From Psychrobacter ciconiae (GTDB lineage: Bacteria; Pseudomonadota; Gammaproteobacteria; Pseudomonadales; Moraxellaceae), in assembly GCF_904846055.1 (NCBI RefSeq), contig NZ_CAJGYV010000001.1, positions 558,001-622,000 on the forward strand: 64,000 nucleotides of DNA, given 5' to 3'. Shown piece by piece: positions 51,795-62,729 of the stretch. The notes below the pieces were generated by a model. It did no database searches. It was not told the DNA's origin and saw only the letters and a program-made list of their open reading frames with translations. Position 1 is the stretch's first letter. The number at the start of each line of letters is the position of its first letter. Position numbers and translations under genes: made by a program.

Positions 51795-51826
51795 AAAAAA
51801 AAAGCAACCTCAAATAAGGTTGCTTT
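51795..51826 (-). terminator. Terminator of the cold-shock gene
   Basis: AAAGCAACCT (51801-51810) pairs with AGGTTGCTTT (51817-51826). On the minus strand the hairpin is followed by eight or more T, about 115 bases past the csp stop. Confidence 0.85.
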
Positions 51827-51939
51827 ACGATACAGTCTAAACGATAGAGATTGTTTAAAACAAACTCATTAATCTGGCGTTGATATCATTTTAAGCAAAA
51901 AGGCTGACTGAATCTCAGAAAGACTTCAAAGCTTCAAAT

Positions 51940-52152
51940 TTAGATCGCTTCGATTTGCTCAGCTTGTGGGCCTTTTTTGCCTTCACCTAAAATGAAAGAC
52001 ACTTTTTGACCTTCGGCTAGGGTTTTGAAACCATTACCTTGGATTGCGCTGTAATGAGCGAAAACGTCTTGTCCGCCGTTATCTTGAGCAATAAAACCAA
52101 AGCCTTTAGCTTCATTAAACCACTTTACAGTGCCTTCAACTTTCTCAGACAT
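51940..52152 (-). CDS. Cold-shock protein (CspA family)
   Basis: A 70-aa single cold-shock domain. [14 protein letters not shown] holds the RNP1 motif and DVFAHYSAI the RNP2 motif; [17 protein letters not shown] ends the barrel. Such proteins melt RNA structure and act as antiterminators in the cold. The leader is about 150 bases long (see the promoter entry), as in cspA. A TTAGGAAAA site precedes ATG 52152. Which paralogue this is cannot be told. Confidence 0.95.
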   Translation of the reverse strand: MSEKVEGTVKWFNEAKGFGFIAQDNGGQDVFAHYSAIQGNGFKTLAEGQKVSFILGEGKKGPQAEQIEAI

Positions 52153-52314
52153 AAATTTTCCTAACTTTTAACGGTTGGCGAGGTTTGTAACCACACCGAT
52201 TGATTTATAAATACTCAAATCTATTTAGATAAGAAGACCAATTTCAATATCTGCCATACCTTGAGGATATTTCAGTGTTTTTAATTAAAATCTCCTGAGT
52301 ACCCATGTAGTATA
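52153..52314 (-). promoter_or_regulatory. Promoter and long 5' leader of the cold-shock gene
   Basis: On the minus strand a TATACT -10 box lies at 52309-52314. Transcription from it would give a 5' untranslated region of about 150 bases, close to the 159-base cspA leader that controls cold induction. The -35 box is unclear. The remaining bases up to 52476 hold no gene. Confidence 0.55.
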
Positions 52315-52476
52315 ACAGCTTTTAAAATGATTAAAAGATTAAATTAAAGAGTTTTGTAAAATAATTTATTTCTTATCCATGGACTTAAGTTTATTATGAT
52401 TAATAACACAAACTGTATTACTAATGCTAGAGTTTTCTTTTGCCGTCCTACTCTCATAGTGCCTCATTTGCAGTGA

Positions 52477-52908
52477 TTAAATGATTTGAAGTTGCAGATT
52501 GACCGCAATGAAGACACAAAGCAAGAAAAACACAACCGCAAACGATTGACTATAATCAATATACTTTGAGGGCACGATAAGGTCTTTTGGCGAATCAGGA
52601 ATCCCTTTTTTGCGCAGTAGTCTTGAGCCGTAAATCCAACCAAACATGGTATAAACGCCATAAGCTGCCGGAATACTAAGCGCTATCGGCATAAAATCAA
52701 TTAAATAAAGCGCGGCAATAGAAACAAAAAACCAAGCCGTGTCAAGCACTGAGCTGAGCTGAAACAGCGCTGATTTTGGCAGCTTACCAGCGTTTTTTTT
52801 GAGCATTGTTGCCTCAATCCAAATTAAAACTGCGACCACAGCACTACCAATCACATACACCATCTGCGGCGTTAGCCAATTAGGATAAGAATAAGACATC
52901 TGAGACAC
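52477..52908 (-). CDS. Small integral membrane protein of unknown function
   Basis: A 143-aa protein with four hydrophobic segments: MVYVIGSAVVAVLIWIEATML, a second near AWFFVSIAALYLIDFMP, a third near IALSIPAAYGVYTMFGWIYG, and a C-terminal SFAVVFFLLCVFIAVNLQL. A polar loop (RLLRKKGIPDSPKDLIVPSK) lies before the last. I do not recognise the family. It stands alone between csp and ilvC, and has a weak ribosome binding site. Confidence 0.65.
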   Translation of the reverse strand: MSQMSYSYPNWLTPQMVYVIGSAVVAVLIWIEATMLKKNAGKLPKSALFQLSSVLDTAWFFVSIAALYLIDFMPIALSIPAAYGVYTMFGWIYGSRLLRKKGIPDSPKDLIVPSKYIDYSQSFAVVFFLLCVFIAVNLQLQII

Positions 52909-53000
52909 TCACGATAAGCTAAAGCAAAACTTGCAACATTAAAAAAAAGACCATAGCGCTAACTGCGGTCAAAAACCCTTGTTTTCAAGGTGTTTATAAA

Positions 53001-53035
53001 AAAACCCATGTCAAAGTGAGCTTGACATGGGTTTT
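53001..53035 (-). terminator. Terminator of ilvC
   Basis: A perfect 14-bp stem AAAACCCATGTCAA/TTGACATGGGTTTT with a 7-base loop lies 36 bases past the ilvC stop. T residues follow on the minus strand. Confidence 0.92.
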
Positions 53036-53070
53036 CATTTAACAGCTAACTAAAGCGGTTTAAGGGTCGC

Positions 53071-54108
<1,038 letters not shown>

Positions 54109-54209
54109 TCATGGCAAGCCATGGGTCGTTGGTATAAAGCTGCGGTCTAATCGAAGACTCGCTTTATTCCTGATTAAATTAACAGTATTAATAATAATAT
54201 TAACTTTGC

Positions 54210-54704
54210 TTAAACGCTGAGTGTCTTTTCACCGCGAGCAATGCCGATGACACCTGATCGCACCACTTCTAAAATGCGGTCGCGACCAATCACATCGATA
54301 AAGCCATCAAGCTTGGCGGTGTCACCGACGATTTGAATGGTGTACAAATTGCTATTCACATCAACAATTTGCGCACGGAAAATGTCCGCACTGCGTTTGA
54401 TTTCTTCACGGTTGCTACCCGTAGCGCGAACTTTAATGAGCATCAGTTCGCGTTCGACATGAACCGTGTTCGATAAATTGAGCACTTTAATCACTTCAAT
54501 CAGCTTGTGCAGCTGCTTGGTGATTTGCTCGATTCTCTCAGGAGACGTAATGGTGGTCAATGTCAACCGTGAAATCGATGGGTCTTCTGTTGGGGCAACG
54601 TTTAAGGTTTCGATATTGTAACCGCGTTGAGAAAATAAACCAACCAACCGCGACAACGATCCGGCTTCGTTTTCCATTAATACTGAAATCAGATGCTGCT
54701 GCAT
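54210..54704 (-). CDS. ilvH: Acetolactate synthase small (regulatory) subunit
   Basis: ACT-domain regulatory subunit that activates the large subunit and confers valine feedback. The start ATG 54704 overlaps the ilvB stop by one base (TAATG), giving 164 aa. LISVLMENEAGSLSRLVGLFSQRGYNIETLNV is the ACT domain, in adjacent segments; a C-terminal dimer domain follows. The open frame further upstream overlaps ilvB and is not used. Confidence 0.95.
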   Translation of the reverse strand: MQQHLISVLMENEAGSLSRLVGLFSQRGYNIETLNVAPTEDPSISRLTLTTITSPERIEQITKQLHKLIEVIKVLNLSNTVHVERELMLIKVRATGSNREEIKRSADIFRAQIVDVNSNLYTIQIVGDTAKLDGFIDVIGRDRILEVVRSGVIGIARGEKTLSV

Positions 54705-56569
54705 TAGGTTCGCTCCCCTTTTGATAACCACATATCGCGCATGGCTTGACCGGCAATCTGCATCGGATACACATGCTCATTTCGATCCACGTAAACATCA
54801 ATAAAGACCAGTTTGTCTTTCATTGCCATCGCTTCGGCAAGCTGTTCTTCCATGGTGTCAGGGTCGGTAATTTTAATACCAACATGACCATAGCTTTCCG
54901 CCAGCTTCACAAAATCTGGCAATGAATTCATATAAGATTGCGCATGGCGACCTTCATAAAGCATGTCCTGCCACTGTTTGACCATGCCAAGCTGCGCATT
55001 ATTTAAGTTCAAGATTTTCACGGGCAAATTATACTGAAGACAGGTTGACAGCTCTTGGATGTTCATCTGAATCGAGCCTTCTCCGGTGATACAAACCACG
55101 TCGCGCTCAGGATAAGCAAGTTTGGCTGCCATGGCATAAGGCAAACCAACGCCCATGGTGCCAAGACCACCTGAATTAAGCCATTGACGCGGCTCATTAT
55201 AGGTATAATAAAGCGCGGCAAACATTTGGTGTTGACCAACGTCACTGGTAATAATTGCATTGCTATTGGTTACGCGGTCAAGCGCTTCAACGACGCTTTG
55301 TGGCTTAATGCCTTGCTCAGTGCTGGTGTCATAACGCAATCCATGACGCTTACGCCATTCATTGATTTGCGACCACCAGTCAAGAAGCGCATGCTGATCA
55401 AGCGTTTTGTCGTCACCGATCATCTCAAGCATGTCTGTTAAGACCGATTTTACATCGCCCACAATCGGTACGTGCGCCATAATGGCTTTTGAAATACAAG
55501 CTGGATCAATATCAATATGAATGATGGTGGCATTTGGGCAGAATTTTTTGACATTATTAGTAACGCGGTCATCAAAGCGCGCGCCTACCGCCAAAATCAC
55601 ATCAGCATGATGCATCGTCATGTTGGCTTCATAAGTGCCATGCATGCCAAGCATTCCTAAGAATTGGCGGTCAGAGCCCGGAAATGCGCCAAGCCCCATC
55701 AATGTGTTGGTCACTGGCAAGTTCAAACGATGTGCAAGTTCGGTCAGCTCGTTATTAGCGTTGCTCCAAATAACCCCACCGCCTGAATAAAGGATCGGGC
55801 GCTTTGCTGAAAGAAGGGTTTCAACCGCCTTTTTAATCTGCCCTGAATGACCTTTAACTGAAGGCTGATACGAGCGAACAAACACCTCTTTTGGGAATTT
55901 ATACTCATATTTTTCGCTTGGCGTCGTCATATCTTTTGGAATGTCGATAACGACAGGACCGGGTCGCCCTGATTCTGCAATATAAAAGGCTTTTTTAACA
56001 ATTTCTGGGATTTCGCTGGCGTGACGGACTTGAAAGCTATGCTTCACAATAGGTCGTGACACCCCGATCATATCTGTTTCTTGAAAAGCATCTTCGCCAA
56101 TAAGGCTACTTGGGACTTGTCCTGAAATTACCACCATCGGTACCGAGTCCATAAACGCCGTTGCGATGGCGGTTACTGTATTGGTCGCTCCAGGTCCTGA
56201 CGTGACAAGAACCACGCCTGCCTTTCCAGTCACGCGCGAATAAGCGTCTGCCATGTGACCTGCTGCTTGCTCGTGGCGAACTAAAATATGCTCAATACTA
56301 TCTTGCTGGAATAAAGCGTCGTAGATATGTAACACAGCGCCACCAGGATAGCCAAAGATATATTCGACACCCTCGTCAGTCAGCGCTTGCACAAGCATTT
56401 CAGCACCAGACATCATCACCGGTTCGTGATTGGCTTCTTTCAGCTGTTGCTGTTTGTCTTTAAAGTTTTTGGCGGCATTGGCGGTTTGGTTGATACCCGT
56501 CATGTTTGGGCTTTGCGTCGTTTGCGTCACTGTCGTCACCTTTTTGTTCGGCGTCAATAAAGCTATCAT
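54704..56569 (-). CDS. ilvB: Acetolactate synthase large (catalytic) subunit
   Basis: TPP enzyme that joins two pyruvates, or pyruvate and 2-oxobutanoate. From ATG 56569 it is 621 aa, with ~50 extra residues before [28 protein letters not shown] 56503 is an alternative start; no good ribosome binding site marks either. The TPP activation Glu lies in [13 protein letters not shown], the TPP/Mg motif is [29 protein letters not shown] (adjacent parts), and the FAD-binding core is present. Gene order ilvB–ilvH–ilvC suggests one operon. Confidence 0.94.
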   Translation of the reverse strand: MIALLTPNKKVTTVTQTTQSPNMTGINQTANAAKNFKDKQQQLKEANHEPVMMSGAEMLVQALTDEGVEYIFGYPGGAVLHIYDALFQQDSIEHILVRHEQAAGHMADAYSRVTGKAGVVLVTSGPGATNTVTAIATAFMDSVPMVVISGQVPSSLIGEDAFQETDMIGVSRPIVKHSFQVRHASEIPEIVKKAFYIAESGRPGPVVIDIPKDMTTPSEKYEYKFPKEVFVRSYQPSVKGHSGQIKKAVETLLSAKRPILYSGGGVIWSNANNELTELAHRLNLPVTNTLMGLGAFPGSDRQFLGMLGMHGTYEANMTMHHADVILAVGARFDDRVTNNVKKFCPNATIIHIDIDPACISKAIMAHVPIVGDVKSVLTDMLEMIGDDKTLDQHALLDWWSQINEWRKRHGLRYDTSTEQGIKPQSVVEALDRVTNSNAIITSDVGQHQMFAALYYTYNEPRQWLNSGGLGTMGVGLPYAMAAKLAYPERDVVCITGEGSIQMNIQELSTCLQYNLPVKILNLNNAQLGMVKQWQDMLYEGRHAQSYMNSLPDFVKLAESYGHVGIKITDPDTMEEQLAEAMAMKDKLVFIDVYVDRNEHVYPMQIAGQAMRDMWLSKGERT

Positions 56570-57155
56570 AAATACGCTTATTGATTTTTATCAAGATGAT
56601 AATTCTTAGGCTGTATAAAGGTTGGTATTTTATAAAGATAAGAATCGAAGTTGATGATTGATGGCATCATCGGTAGCCAGTGACAGAATGCTGTACCATT
56701 CTTAAAAGAAGCTTATTATTAATGGCAAAAGTGAAGATGTTGATGCTCTCACCCTTTGTATAACAATAAGTTTGTTTTAGTCATTGTAGACCGATAAGTC
56801 CAGAGACAAGCAGCAGAAATAACAGAAAGTGTGTTAAACGCTGATGTCACAAAGAAAACCGATTGCGAAGACCACCGATAAGCAGCTGCGCTAACCTTAT
56901 TTTCAAGTGTCACGGCTTTCAAGTAAAACCGTTCACTGACCAATCAACAGCCCTTATCTTCGTTAATTTAAGAGGCGTTGTCAAGAAAAAGTTATCATAG
57001 CTCAGCTTAACTATTGGTTATTAAACTTGATGAATTAATAATTGACTTTTGTTAATATAACTTCAGTCAAATTACCTCGCGCGACCTTCTACGCGCTTTA
57101 TAGCCCGTATTCATTCAGATTACTTTTATAGCCTTCTAGCAATAAGGATTGCCTT
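56570..57155. other. 586-base gap between divergent ilvB and DUF4124-like genes
   Basis: No gene is supportable. It likely contains the ilv promoter and leader on the minus strand. I saw no clear attenuator: short frames there are not rich in Ile/Leu/Val, and hairpins such as GATGAT/ATCATC near 56661-56681 lack a T-run. Confidence 0.35.
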
Positions 57156-57644
57156 ATGTTTAAATCTATTGCGCCAACTAAAACTTGTTTGGTTTCAGCC
57201 TTTGCCGCACTTTGCTTATTTTCAGGAGTGACGCAAAGCCATGCCATTCAGGTTTATAAAACCATCGGTAGCTTTGGGGAGGTCAAATACAGTCAATACC
57301 CACCACCCAATGCCAAAAACATCGAAGTGCTGGAGTTTCGTAGTGACGGTCGTCAAGCGGACGCTGGGCAGTATCCCGGTAAAACTGATCCTAATCAGCA
57401 ACCTGCAGCGCCAAGTGCAGAAGATCAGCGCGTCGCTCAGCTTGAGGCGAGGATTCAAGAACAAGAAGCCAACGCCAACGCTCAGCGCTGCCAATCGCTT
57501 CGCAATAACTTGACCAACTTAAATGTCGGCGGTCGTATTTATGAGATGGATGCCAGCGGTAATCGCAAGTATTTAGACAGTCGTGAAATCGAACTCAAGC
57601 GCGAACGCGTCCAACAAGCCATCAACCAGTACTGCGCAAGCTAG
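57156..57644 (+). CDS. DUF4124-like exported protein
   Basis: A 162-aa protein with a signal peptide of about 30 residues (Lys start, VSAFAALCLFSGVTQSHA). After cleavage, IQVYKTIGSFGEVKYSQYPP matches the DUF4124 pattern (YKxxxxxGxVxYSxxPP). The middle is Pro/Gln-rich; a coiled-coil-like helix (RVAQLEARIQEQEANANAQ) follows, and Cys residues (in RCQSL and QYCAS) could form a disulfide. An AAGGA site precedes the start. Its stop shares CTAG with the convergent nnr stop. The function is unknown. Confidence 0.78.
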   Translation: MFKSIAPTKTCLVSAFAALCLFSGVTQSHAIQVYKTIGSFGEVKYSQYPPPNAKNIEVLEFRSDGRQADAGQYPGKTDPNQQPAAPSAEDQRVAQLEARIQEQEANANAQRCQSLRNNLTNLNVGGRIYEMDASGNRKYLDSREIELKRERVQQAINQYCAS

Positions 57645-59347
57645 TCTGTTACCGTGAGCCACTCAACCACATGACGGATAGCTGAAGGCATATCTTGCGC
57701 TTGTAGACCGCGATGACCGACCCCAAGACCGCTTTGATGAGCACAAAAAAGCGGTTTTGACTTAATAGTAACTAAGACGTCACCTGCCAAACCATGAATT
57801 AAAACCGCTTGGGCTAAAGGGCGTGGCACGCTTGCCAAATCTTGTTGCGCCAAAAACCCTGCTATCACGCCTGCCAGAACATCGCCCATGCCAGCGCTTG
57901 CCATTCCCGAATTTCCCGTTCCACAAACAAAAAGCTTGTCCTCAAGTATCAACGACCCTGCGCCTTTGAGCACCCAAGCCCCACCAAAACGCGCCGCGCA
58001 GTCATAAATTGCTGTTACTCTGTCTGCCTCAACGTCGCCTACGCTGATACCAAGCAGCTTTGCTGCTTCTGCACTATGCGGCGTCAACATCAATGATTGT
58101 GAGTTGCTAAATGCTTGTAGTTTTTTGATAATTTGATGATCGTCTTGATAAAGTTGCGCTAAATGGTATAGACCGTCAGCATCGATAATCAGCGGCTTAT
58201 GCTGATCAATTGCCGCGTCAATGTAATGAATAAAGAGTGATTTTGCTTGTTCATCCCGACCAATCCCCATACCAATGGCAATCACATCGGCGCTTTGGAT
58301 TAACTCACAAACGCCATCTTTATCGTGTAAATCCATACTCATGGCATCAGGTAAAGTCCCTAATAGCGCGTTGTGAAATGCTGTATGACAAGCCGTAGTG
58401 AGCTTTCCTGCCCCCATAGCCAAAGCACTGGCTGATGCCAAAATTGCCGCTCCGCCCATACCTTGTGAGCCGTCGATTTGATTGCCACCGATAATTAAAA
58501 CGTGACCAAAGCTGCCTTTATGGCTATTTTGCCGGCGCTTTGGAATGGCATCCGGCTTAGGTAACAAGGTTGCTATGGGATTTAACGCTAACGGAATAAG
58601 TGGTAAATCAACCACTTGACCGTAAAAGTCCACCCCATCTTTGATATGTAGCCCCAGTTTTCTTGCAATCAAGCACAGAGTTAAGTCTGCCCGAACCGCA
58701 ATATCATTAAATATCTGTCCCGTCGAGGCAACTAAGCCGCTTGGCGTATCTATCGCCACCACCTGAGCTCCTACTTGCCGAGCTGATTTATTTAACATCA
58801 CGATGGCTTGCTCCAGGGTTTTGCTTGGCGCATGACAAAGCCCAATGCCAAAAATGGCATCAATATAAATATCGGCTACAAACACGCTTGGCAAATCTTG
58901 ATGATCTGCCTTATGGCTTTTTATAATTTCAAAAAAACACCCAAAAGCAATTCCGCTTGAAAGCGCTAATTTTCGCGCGCGATCAGCGTCACTTTTTGGC
59001 TTTTTAAAAGCTGTATTGGTTTTATCATCCGTCGCCTCAATCACATAAACCTGCCAGCCAGCTTGCTGCAAGTAATAAGCGGTGAGCCAGCCATCACCGC
59101 CATTATTTCCAGTCCCCGCCCAAATTAAAGCACGAGGGCGACTGGTTAACGGCAACTTTATTTTATGATCACGATAGTTATTAAGAATATACTGGGCAAT
59201 TTGCCAAGCTGCTTGCTGCATCAGTCCAAAGCAACTGTTTCCTTGCTCAAACCAAGACTGCTCCATTGCCTTGATTTGCTTGCCATTATAAAGTGGCACG
59301 GGGGCTTGATGAGCGATTTTGCGACTTTTTAAATCTACAGAAGTCAT
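57641..59347 (-). CDS. nnr: Bifunctional NAD(P)HX epimerase/ADP-dependent NAD(P)HX dehydratase
   Basis: Repairs hydrated NADH and NADPH. The 568-aa fusion has an N-terminal YjeF_N epimerase domain (WAGTGNNGGDGWLTAYYLQQAGW, DAIFGIGL, VVAIDTPSGL) and a C-terminal ribokinase-like dehydratase domain (GSFGHVLIIGGN, GMGGAAILASASALAMGAG, LTPHSAEAAKLLG, GTGNSGMASAGMGDVLAGVIAGFLA). Both active sites look intact. It diverges from queG, a neighbour in many gamma-proteobacteria. The stop overlaps that of the 57156 gene. Confidence 0.95.
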   Translation of the reverse strand: MTSVDLKSRKIAHQAPVPLYNGKQIKAMEQSWFEQGNSCFGLMQQAAWQIAQYILNNYRDHKIKLPLTSRPRALIWAGTGNNGGDGWLTAYYLQQAGWQVYVIEATDDKTNTAFKKPKSDADRARKLALSSGIAFGCFFEIIKSHKADHQDLPSVFVADIYIDAIFGIGLCHAPSKTLEQAIVMLNKSARQVGAQVVAIDTPSGLVASTGQIFNDIAVRADLTLCLIARKLGLHIKDGVDFYGQVVDLPLIPLALNPIATLLPKPDAIPKRRQNSHKGSFGHVLIIGGNQIDGSQGMGGAAILASASALAMGAGKLTTACHTAFHNALLGTLPDAMSMDLHDKDGVCELIQSADVIAIGMGIGRDEQAKSLFIHYIDAAIDQHKPLIIDADGLYHLAQLYQDDHQIIKKLQAFSNSQSLMLTPHSAEAAKLLGISVGDVEADRVTAIYDCAARFGGAWVLKGAGSLILEDKLFVCGTGNSGMASAGMGDVLAGVIAGFLAQQDLASVPRPLAQAVLIHGLAGDVLVTIKSKPLFCAHQSGLGVGHRGLQAQDMPSAIRHVVEWLTVTD

Positions 59348-59456
59348 TATTTATCCTTTAATTCTAATAAATTGCGGTTATCATTGATTATTTTATTGCC
59401 ATGAACATATTATAATAAGTCAACTCTGCCGCTTCAGATTATTGACAAGTTGTCAA

Positions 59457-60644
59457 ATGACGCAAGCATTTTTAACCAAGCCAAGCTTTATGATGAACCA
59501 ACACTTTTCTGAAAACACCTTTAAATCTGCAAATGATGTCAAACAATGGATCACTGAAGAAGCCTTAAAGCTTGGCTTTGCTGATTGTGGCTTTATTTCG
59601 GTTCAGCATCCGTTATTTGCAAAGCAAATGCAGCACCTTAAAGCTTGGCTAGAAAAAGGCTATGAAGGTCAGCTGCAATTTTTGCACAACAATCATGAGC
59701 TTCGCGAACATCCAGAAAGGTTGGTTGAAGGGGCAAAAACCATTATTAGTGTTCGGATGGATTATCTTGCTGACCCCATCAAACCGCGATCGATCGAGGA
59801 TAATCTACGACCAAATCACGCCATCATCGCCCGCTATGCCCGTGGTCGCGATTACCACAAAACCATGCGCGGCCGCTTAAAGCAGCTTGCTGGTCGGATT
59901 GAAGCTCAACTTCCTAAATGGCGTCATCTCGATATCAGCGCCAACTGCGACTTTGTATTTCGACCATTTAGTGATTCAGCGCCAATCTTTGAGCGTGCCA
60001 TTGCCGATGCAGCAGGACTTGGCTGGACAGGAAAGCACACTCTGTTATTAAATAAATCCGCAGGATCTTTTTTTGTATTGGGCGAGCTGTTTATCAGTCT
60101 TGAGCTGCCTGATGACAATCCTATCACACCGCACTGCGGCAGCTGTCAAGCTTGCATTGATGTTTGCCCGACCCAAGCGATTGTTGCGCCATACGAAGTC
60201 AACGCTCGCGCTTGTATTTCTTACTTAACCATTGAGCATCAAGGTAGTATTGATATTAAATACCGCCGCGCTATTGGTAATCGCATTTTTGGCTGCGATG
60301 ATTGCCAATTGATTTGCCCATGGAATCGCTATGCTGCCATCACGCCGGTCGAGGATTTTTTACCAAGAAATGGGCTTGACAGCAGCAGTCTGCTTGAGCT
60401 TTGGCACTGGTCAAAAGACACATTTTTAAAAAATACCCAAGGCAGTCCGCTACGCCGAACCGGATTTGATAACTTTTTGCGCAATATTGCCATTGCTTTA
60501 GGAAATGCACCGGCAAGTCAGGAAATTATCGACGCCCTTTTAAGTCAAAAAAATACCCATGGCGCTATGCTTGATGAACATATTGACTGGGCAATAACTG
60601 AGCAGCAGCAAAAAGCTCGGCAAATTCTAACGACTATCTTATAG
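59457..60644 (+). CDS. queG: Epoxyqueuosine reductase
   Basis: Cobalamin- and Fe-S-dependent enzyme that makes queuosine in tRNA in the last step. ATG 59457 gives 395 aa; TTG 59442 or ATG 59490 are possible, and no strong ribosome binding site decides. The sequence shows ARYARGRDYHKTMRGRLK, GWTGKHTLLLNKSAGSFFVLGEL, and two [4Fe-4S] sites, CGSCQACIDVCPTQAI and FGCDDCQLICPWN. The N-terminus before residue ~25 is poorly conserved. A terminator follows at 60675. Confidence 0.95.
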   Translation: MTQAFLTKPSFMMNQHFSENTFKSANDVKQWITEEALKLGFADCGFISVQHPLFAKQMQHLKAWLEKGYEGQLQFLHNNHELREHPERLVEGAKTIISVRMDYLADPIKPRSIEDNLRPNHAIIARYARGRDYHKTMRGRLKQLAGRIEAQLPKWRHLDISANCDFVFRPFSDSAPIFERAIADAAGLGWTGKHTLLLNKSAGSFFVLGELFISLELPDDNPITPHCGSCQACIDVCPTQAIVAPYEVNARACISYLTIEHQGSIDIKYRRAIGNRIFGCDDCQLICPWNRYAAITPVEDFLPRNGLDSSSLLELWHWSKDTFLKNTQGSPLRRTGFDNFLRNIAIALGNAPASQEIIDALLSQKNTHGAMLDEHIDWAITEQQQKARQILTTIL

Positions 60645-60674
60645 AATAAAGTTAGAAATATTTTTGATATTAAT

Positions 60675-60709
60675 AAAAAAGCCTTCTAATAATTAGAAGG
60701 CTTTTTTTA
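60675..60709. terminator. Terminator between convergent queG and LysM genes
   Basis: AAAAAAGCCTTCTAAT and ATTAGAAGGCTTTTTT form a near-perfect palindrome with a T-run. It can act on both strands. Confidence 0.88.
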
Positions 60710-60723
60710 TTAACAATTTTAAA

Positions 60724-61233
60724 TTATGATTTAGGGATGCGAAGCACTTGACCTGGATAAATTTTGTTTGGGTCAGAAAGCATCGGCTTATTGGCTTCAA
60801 ATATTTTCATGTAATCATCCGCTGAGCCATAAACGTTTTTAGCGATTTTTGATAAGGTATCGCCAGACTGCACCGTATACATGGTTGACTCTGGGGCTTG
60901 CTGCTCTACGGTGATATTGTCAATAACTTTGGCAACATGCTGAACGTTTCCAACAGCAATGATTGCCTTTTCTCTGTCTGCTTGGGTTTTTGCCGTTCCA
61001 CTAATTTCAGCGGTATCTGTAGAGCCCGTATATTTCACCTTAAGATTACTGATATTTAGCTTTTGTTGCTGAATACGCTGCAATAGAATATTGGCAACTG
61101 ACTGCGCTGAAGGCTCGCTTGGTTGAGCCGGCTTGCTGGCTTCAGCATGCGACTCTGTATCCGCTTGATGCTTGGCATCGTCACGATGGAAAATCTTATC
61201 ACCAACACTCTTCGCAAAACTAAAAACGCCCAT
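60724..61233 (-). CDS. kbp: BON–LysM protein (Kbp/YgaU-like)
   Basis: The 169-aa protein starts MGVFSFAKSVGDKIFHRDD as in E. coli Kbp, a cytoplasmic potassium-binding protein. A BON domain spans about residues 45-110 (LKVKYTGSTDTAEISGTAKT, AKVIDNITVEQ). A LysM domain covers about 117-167 (YTVQSGDTLSKIAKNVYGSAD, KPMLSDPNKIYPGQVLRIP). No signal peptide is seen. An AGGAGC site precedes ATG 61233. It is monocistronic. Confidence 0.9.
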   Translation of the reverse strand: MGVFSFAKSVGDKIFHRDDAKHQADTESHAEASKPAQPSEPSAQSVANILLQRIQQQKLNISNLKVKYTGSTDTAEISGTAKTQADREKAIIAVGNVQHVAKVIDNITVEQQAPESTMYTVQSGDTLSKIAKNVYGSADDYMKIFEANKPMLSDPNKIYPGQVLRIPKS

Positions 61234-61494
61234 GGTAGCTCCTTAATTCGATTATTATTTATTGTTGTTGTAAAACCTGAAGTATCAGCTTGATCACTTT
61301 TTAATCACTTGACCTTCAAGGTTTTAAATAATTATGTTTTAGAAAATAATTATATTTCAACTAATCATCTTGAACGAAAATTAGTATAGCAAATCGCTAA
61401 ATATTGCGAAGTAAGCGTTTGTTGATTAATGTTAAAATTATGCAGCTTTAGTTAAGCAATTATTTAACCTGTTCAGATTAGTTTTAATAAAAAA
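61234..61494. other. Gap upstream of the LysM gene
   Basis: An A+T-rich stretch between the LysM gene and the acpP terminator. I see no gene and no clear motif. Confidence 0.35.
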
Positions 61495-61519
61495 AACCGC
61501 CCAACGAGTCAGGCGGTTT
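61495..61519 (-). terminator. Terminator of acpP
   Basis: AAACCGCC pairs with GGCGGTTT across a 9-base loop, followed on the minus strand by a T-run, about 65 bases past the acpP stop. Confidence 0.85.
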
Positions 61520-61586
61520 GTTAGCAGTTGACAAAAGACATCAGTTGCCAAGGTTAAGCAAAAAGCAATGTAGCTTTCAACTTAGA

Positions 61587-61823
61587 TTACAGCTGGGCTT
61601 GAACGTAATCAATAGCTTTTTGAACGGTCGTCAATTCTGCTGAATCTTCATCAGGAATGGTAATGCCAAAATCACTTTCAAATGACATGACAAGCTCAAC
61701 CAAATCTAGTGAATCAGCGCCCAAGTCTTCCATAAAAGAGGCATCATTTTTGATGTCTTCAACGTTCATGCCAAGCTGCTCTGCAACTGCTGATTTTACT
61801 CTTGCTTCAGTATCGTTACTCAT
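61587..61823 (-). CDS. acpP: Acyl carrier protein
   Basis: Carries growing fatty acyl chains on phosphopantetheine. ATG 61823, with AAGGAG 7 bases upstream, gives 78 aa, the normal length. The attachment Ser lies in [13 protein letters not shown]. The protein is strongly acidic (DEDSAEL, DDxSFMEDL). It ends the fabD–fabG–acpP run, about 180 bases after fabG. Confidence 0.97.
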   Translation of the reverse strand: MSNDTEARVKSAVAEQLGMNVEDIKNDASFMEDLGADSLDLVELVMSFESDFGITIPDEDSAELTTVQKAIDYVQAQL

Positions 61824-62000
61824 ATAATACTCCTTGTTATTGAAAATATATTTCAATCAGCTATGACCACTGATTTTAATTTTGCGCTTAAATTTAAGTC
61901 TTAGGCAAAAATTTGCTTGATTATAGCATCATTCAATCTAGTTTACACTCGTTCACACATAATTTTATTGAGTTAATGCGTAAAATCTTTGCAAGATTTA

Positions 62001-62729
62001 CTACATATACATGCCGCCATTGACAGGAATGACCGCGCCGGTAATATAGCTTGCCTCATCACTGGCTAAAAAAGAAACGGCGGCTGCGATGTCTTCTGGC
62101 TGACCTAAACGCGCGATAGGCACAGCATCCAGCATAGAATTAAGCAGGCGCTCATCAAGCTCATCGGTCATATCAGTTTCAATAAGACCAGGTGCGACGC
62201 TGTTTACCGTGATTTGCCGTGAGCCAATCTCGCGAGCAAGCGTTCGGCTAAAGCCTTCAACACCGGCTTTGGTTGCCGCGTAGTTAGATTGCCCTGCATT
62301 TCCCATCTGCGCCACGACAGAGCTGATGTTAATGATGCGACCGCGGCGAGCTTTCATCATCCCTCGAACTGCGCGTTTGCTCATTCGATACACTGAGGTT
62401 AAATTGGTATCAATAACATTGTCCCAATCCTCATCCTTCATTCGCATGAGTAAGCCATCTTGGGTAATGCCGGCATTGTTTACCAGCACTTGCACCGCGC
62501 CATAAACGCTTTCGATCTCTTCAAACAGCTTTTCGATTTGAGCGGTGTCACGAACATCAAGAACGCGACCGATACCGCCGCTATCATGAAGGTAATCATC
62601 AATCAGCGCCGCGCCTTTTTCAGTGGTGGCAGTACCGATAACAAAATGACCTTCTTTTGCAAAACGCTTAGCAACGGCTTTTCCGATACCACGGCTTGCG
62701 CCGGTAACTAGGGTAATTGTGCGGCTCAT
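62001..62729 (-). CDS. fabG: 3-oxoacyl-[acyl-carrier-protein] reductase
   Basis: NADPH-dependent ketoreductase of fatty-acid elongation. The 242-aa short-chain dehydrogenase has VTGASRGIGKAVAKRF (cofactor loop), NNAG, the catalytic Ser in INISSVVAQMGNAG and YAATK with the catalytic Tyr and Lys. The end ITGAVIPVNGGMYM is typical. It overlaps fabD by 4 bases (ATGA), so translation is coupled. Confidence 0.96.
   Translation of the reverse strand: MSRTITLVTGASRGIGKAVAKRFAKEGHFVIGTATTEKGAALIDDYLHDSGGIGRVLDVRDTAQIEKLFEEIESVYGAVQVLVNNAGITQDGLLMRMKDEDWDNVIDTNLTSVYRMSKRAVRGMMKARRGRIINISSVVAQMGNAGQSNYAATKAGVEGFSRTLAREIGSRQITVNSVAPGLIETDMTDELDERLLNSMLDAVPIARLGQPEDIAAAVSFLASDEASYITGAVIPVNGGMYM

Noticed and set aside
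56749..56943. A 64-codon frame upstream of ilvB as an ilv leader peptide
   Set aside because: It is not enriched in Ile, Leu or Val at a control region, and no terminator/antiterminator pair follows.
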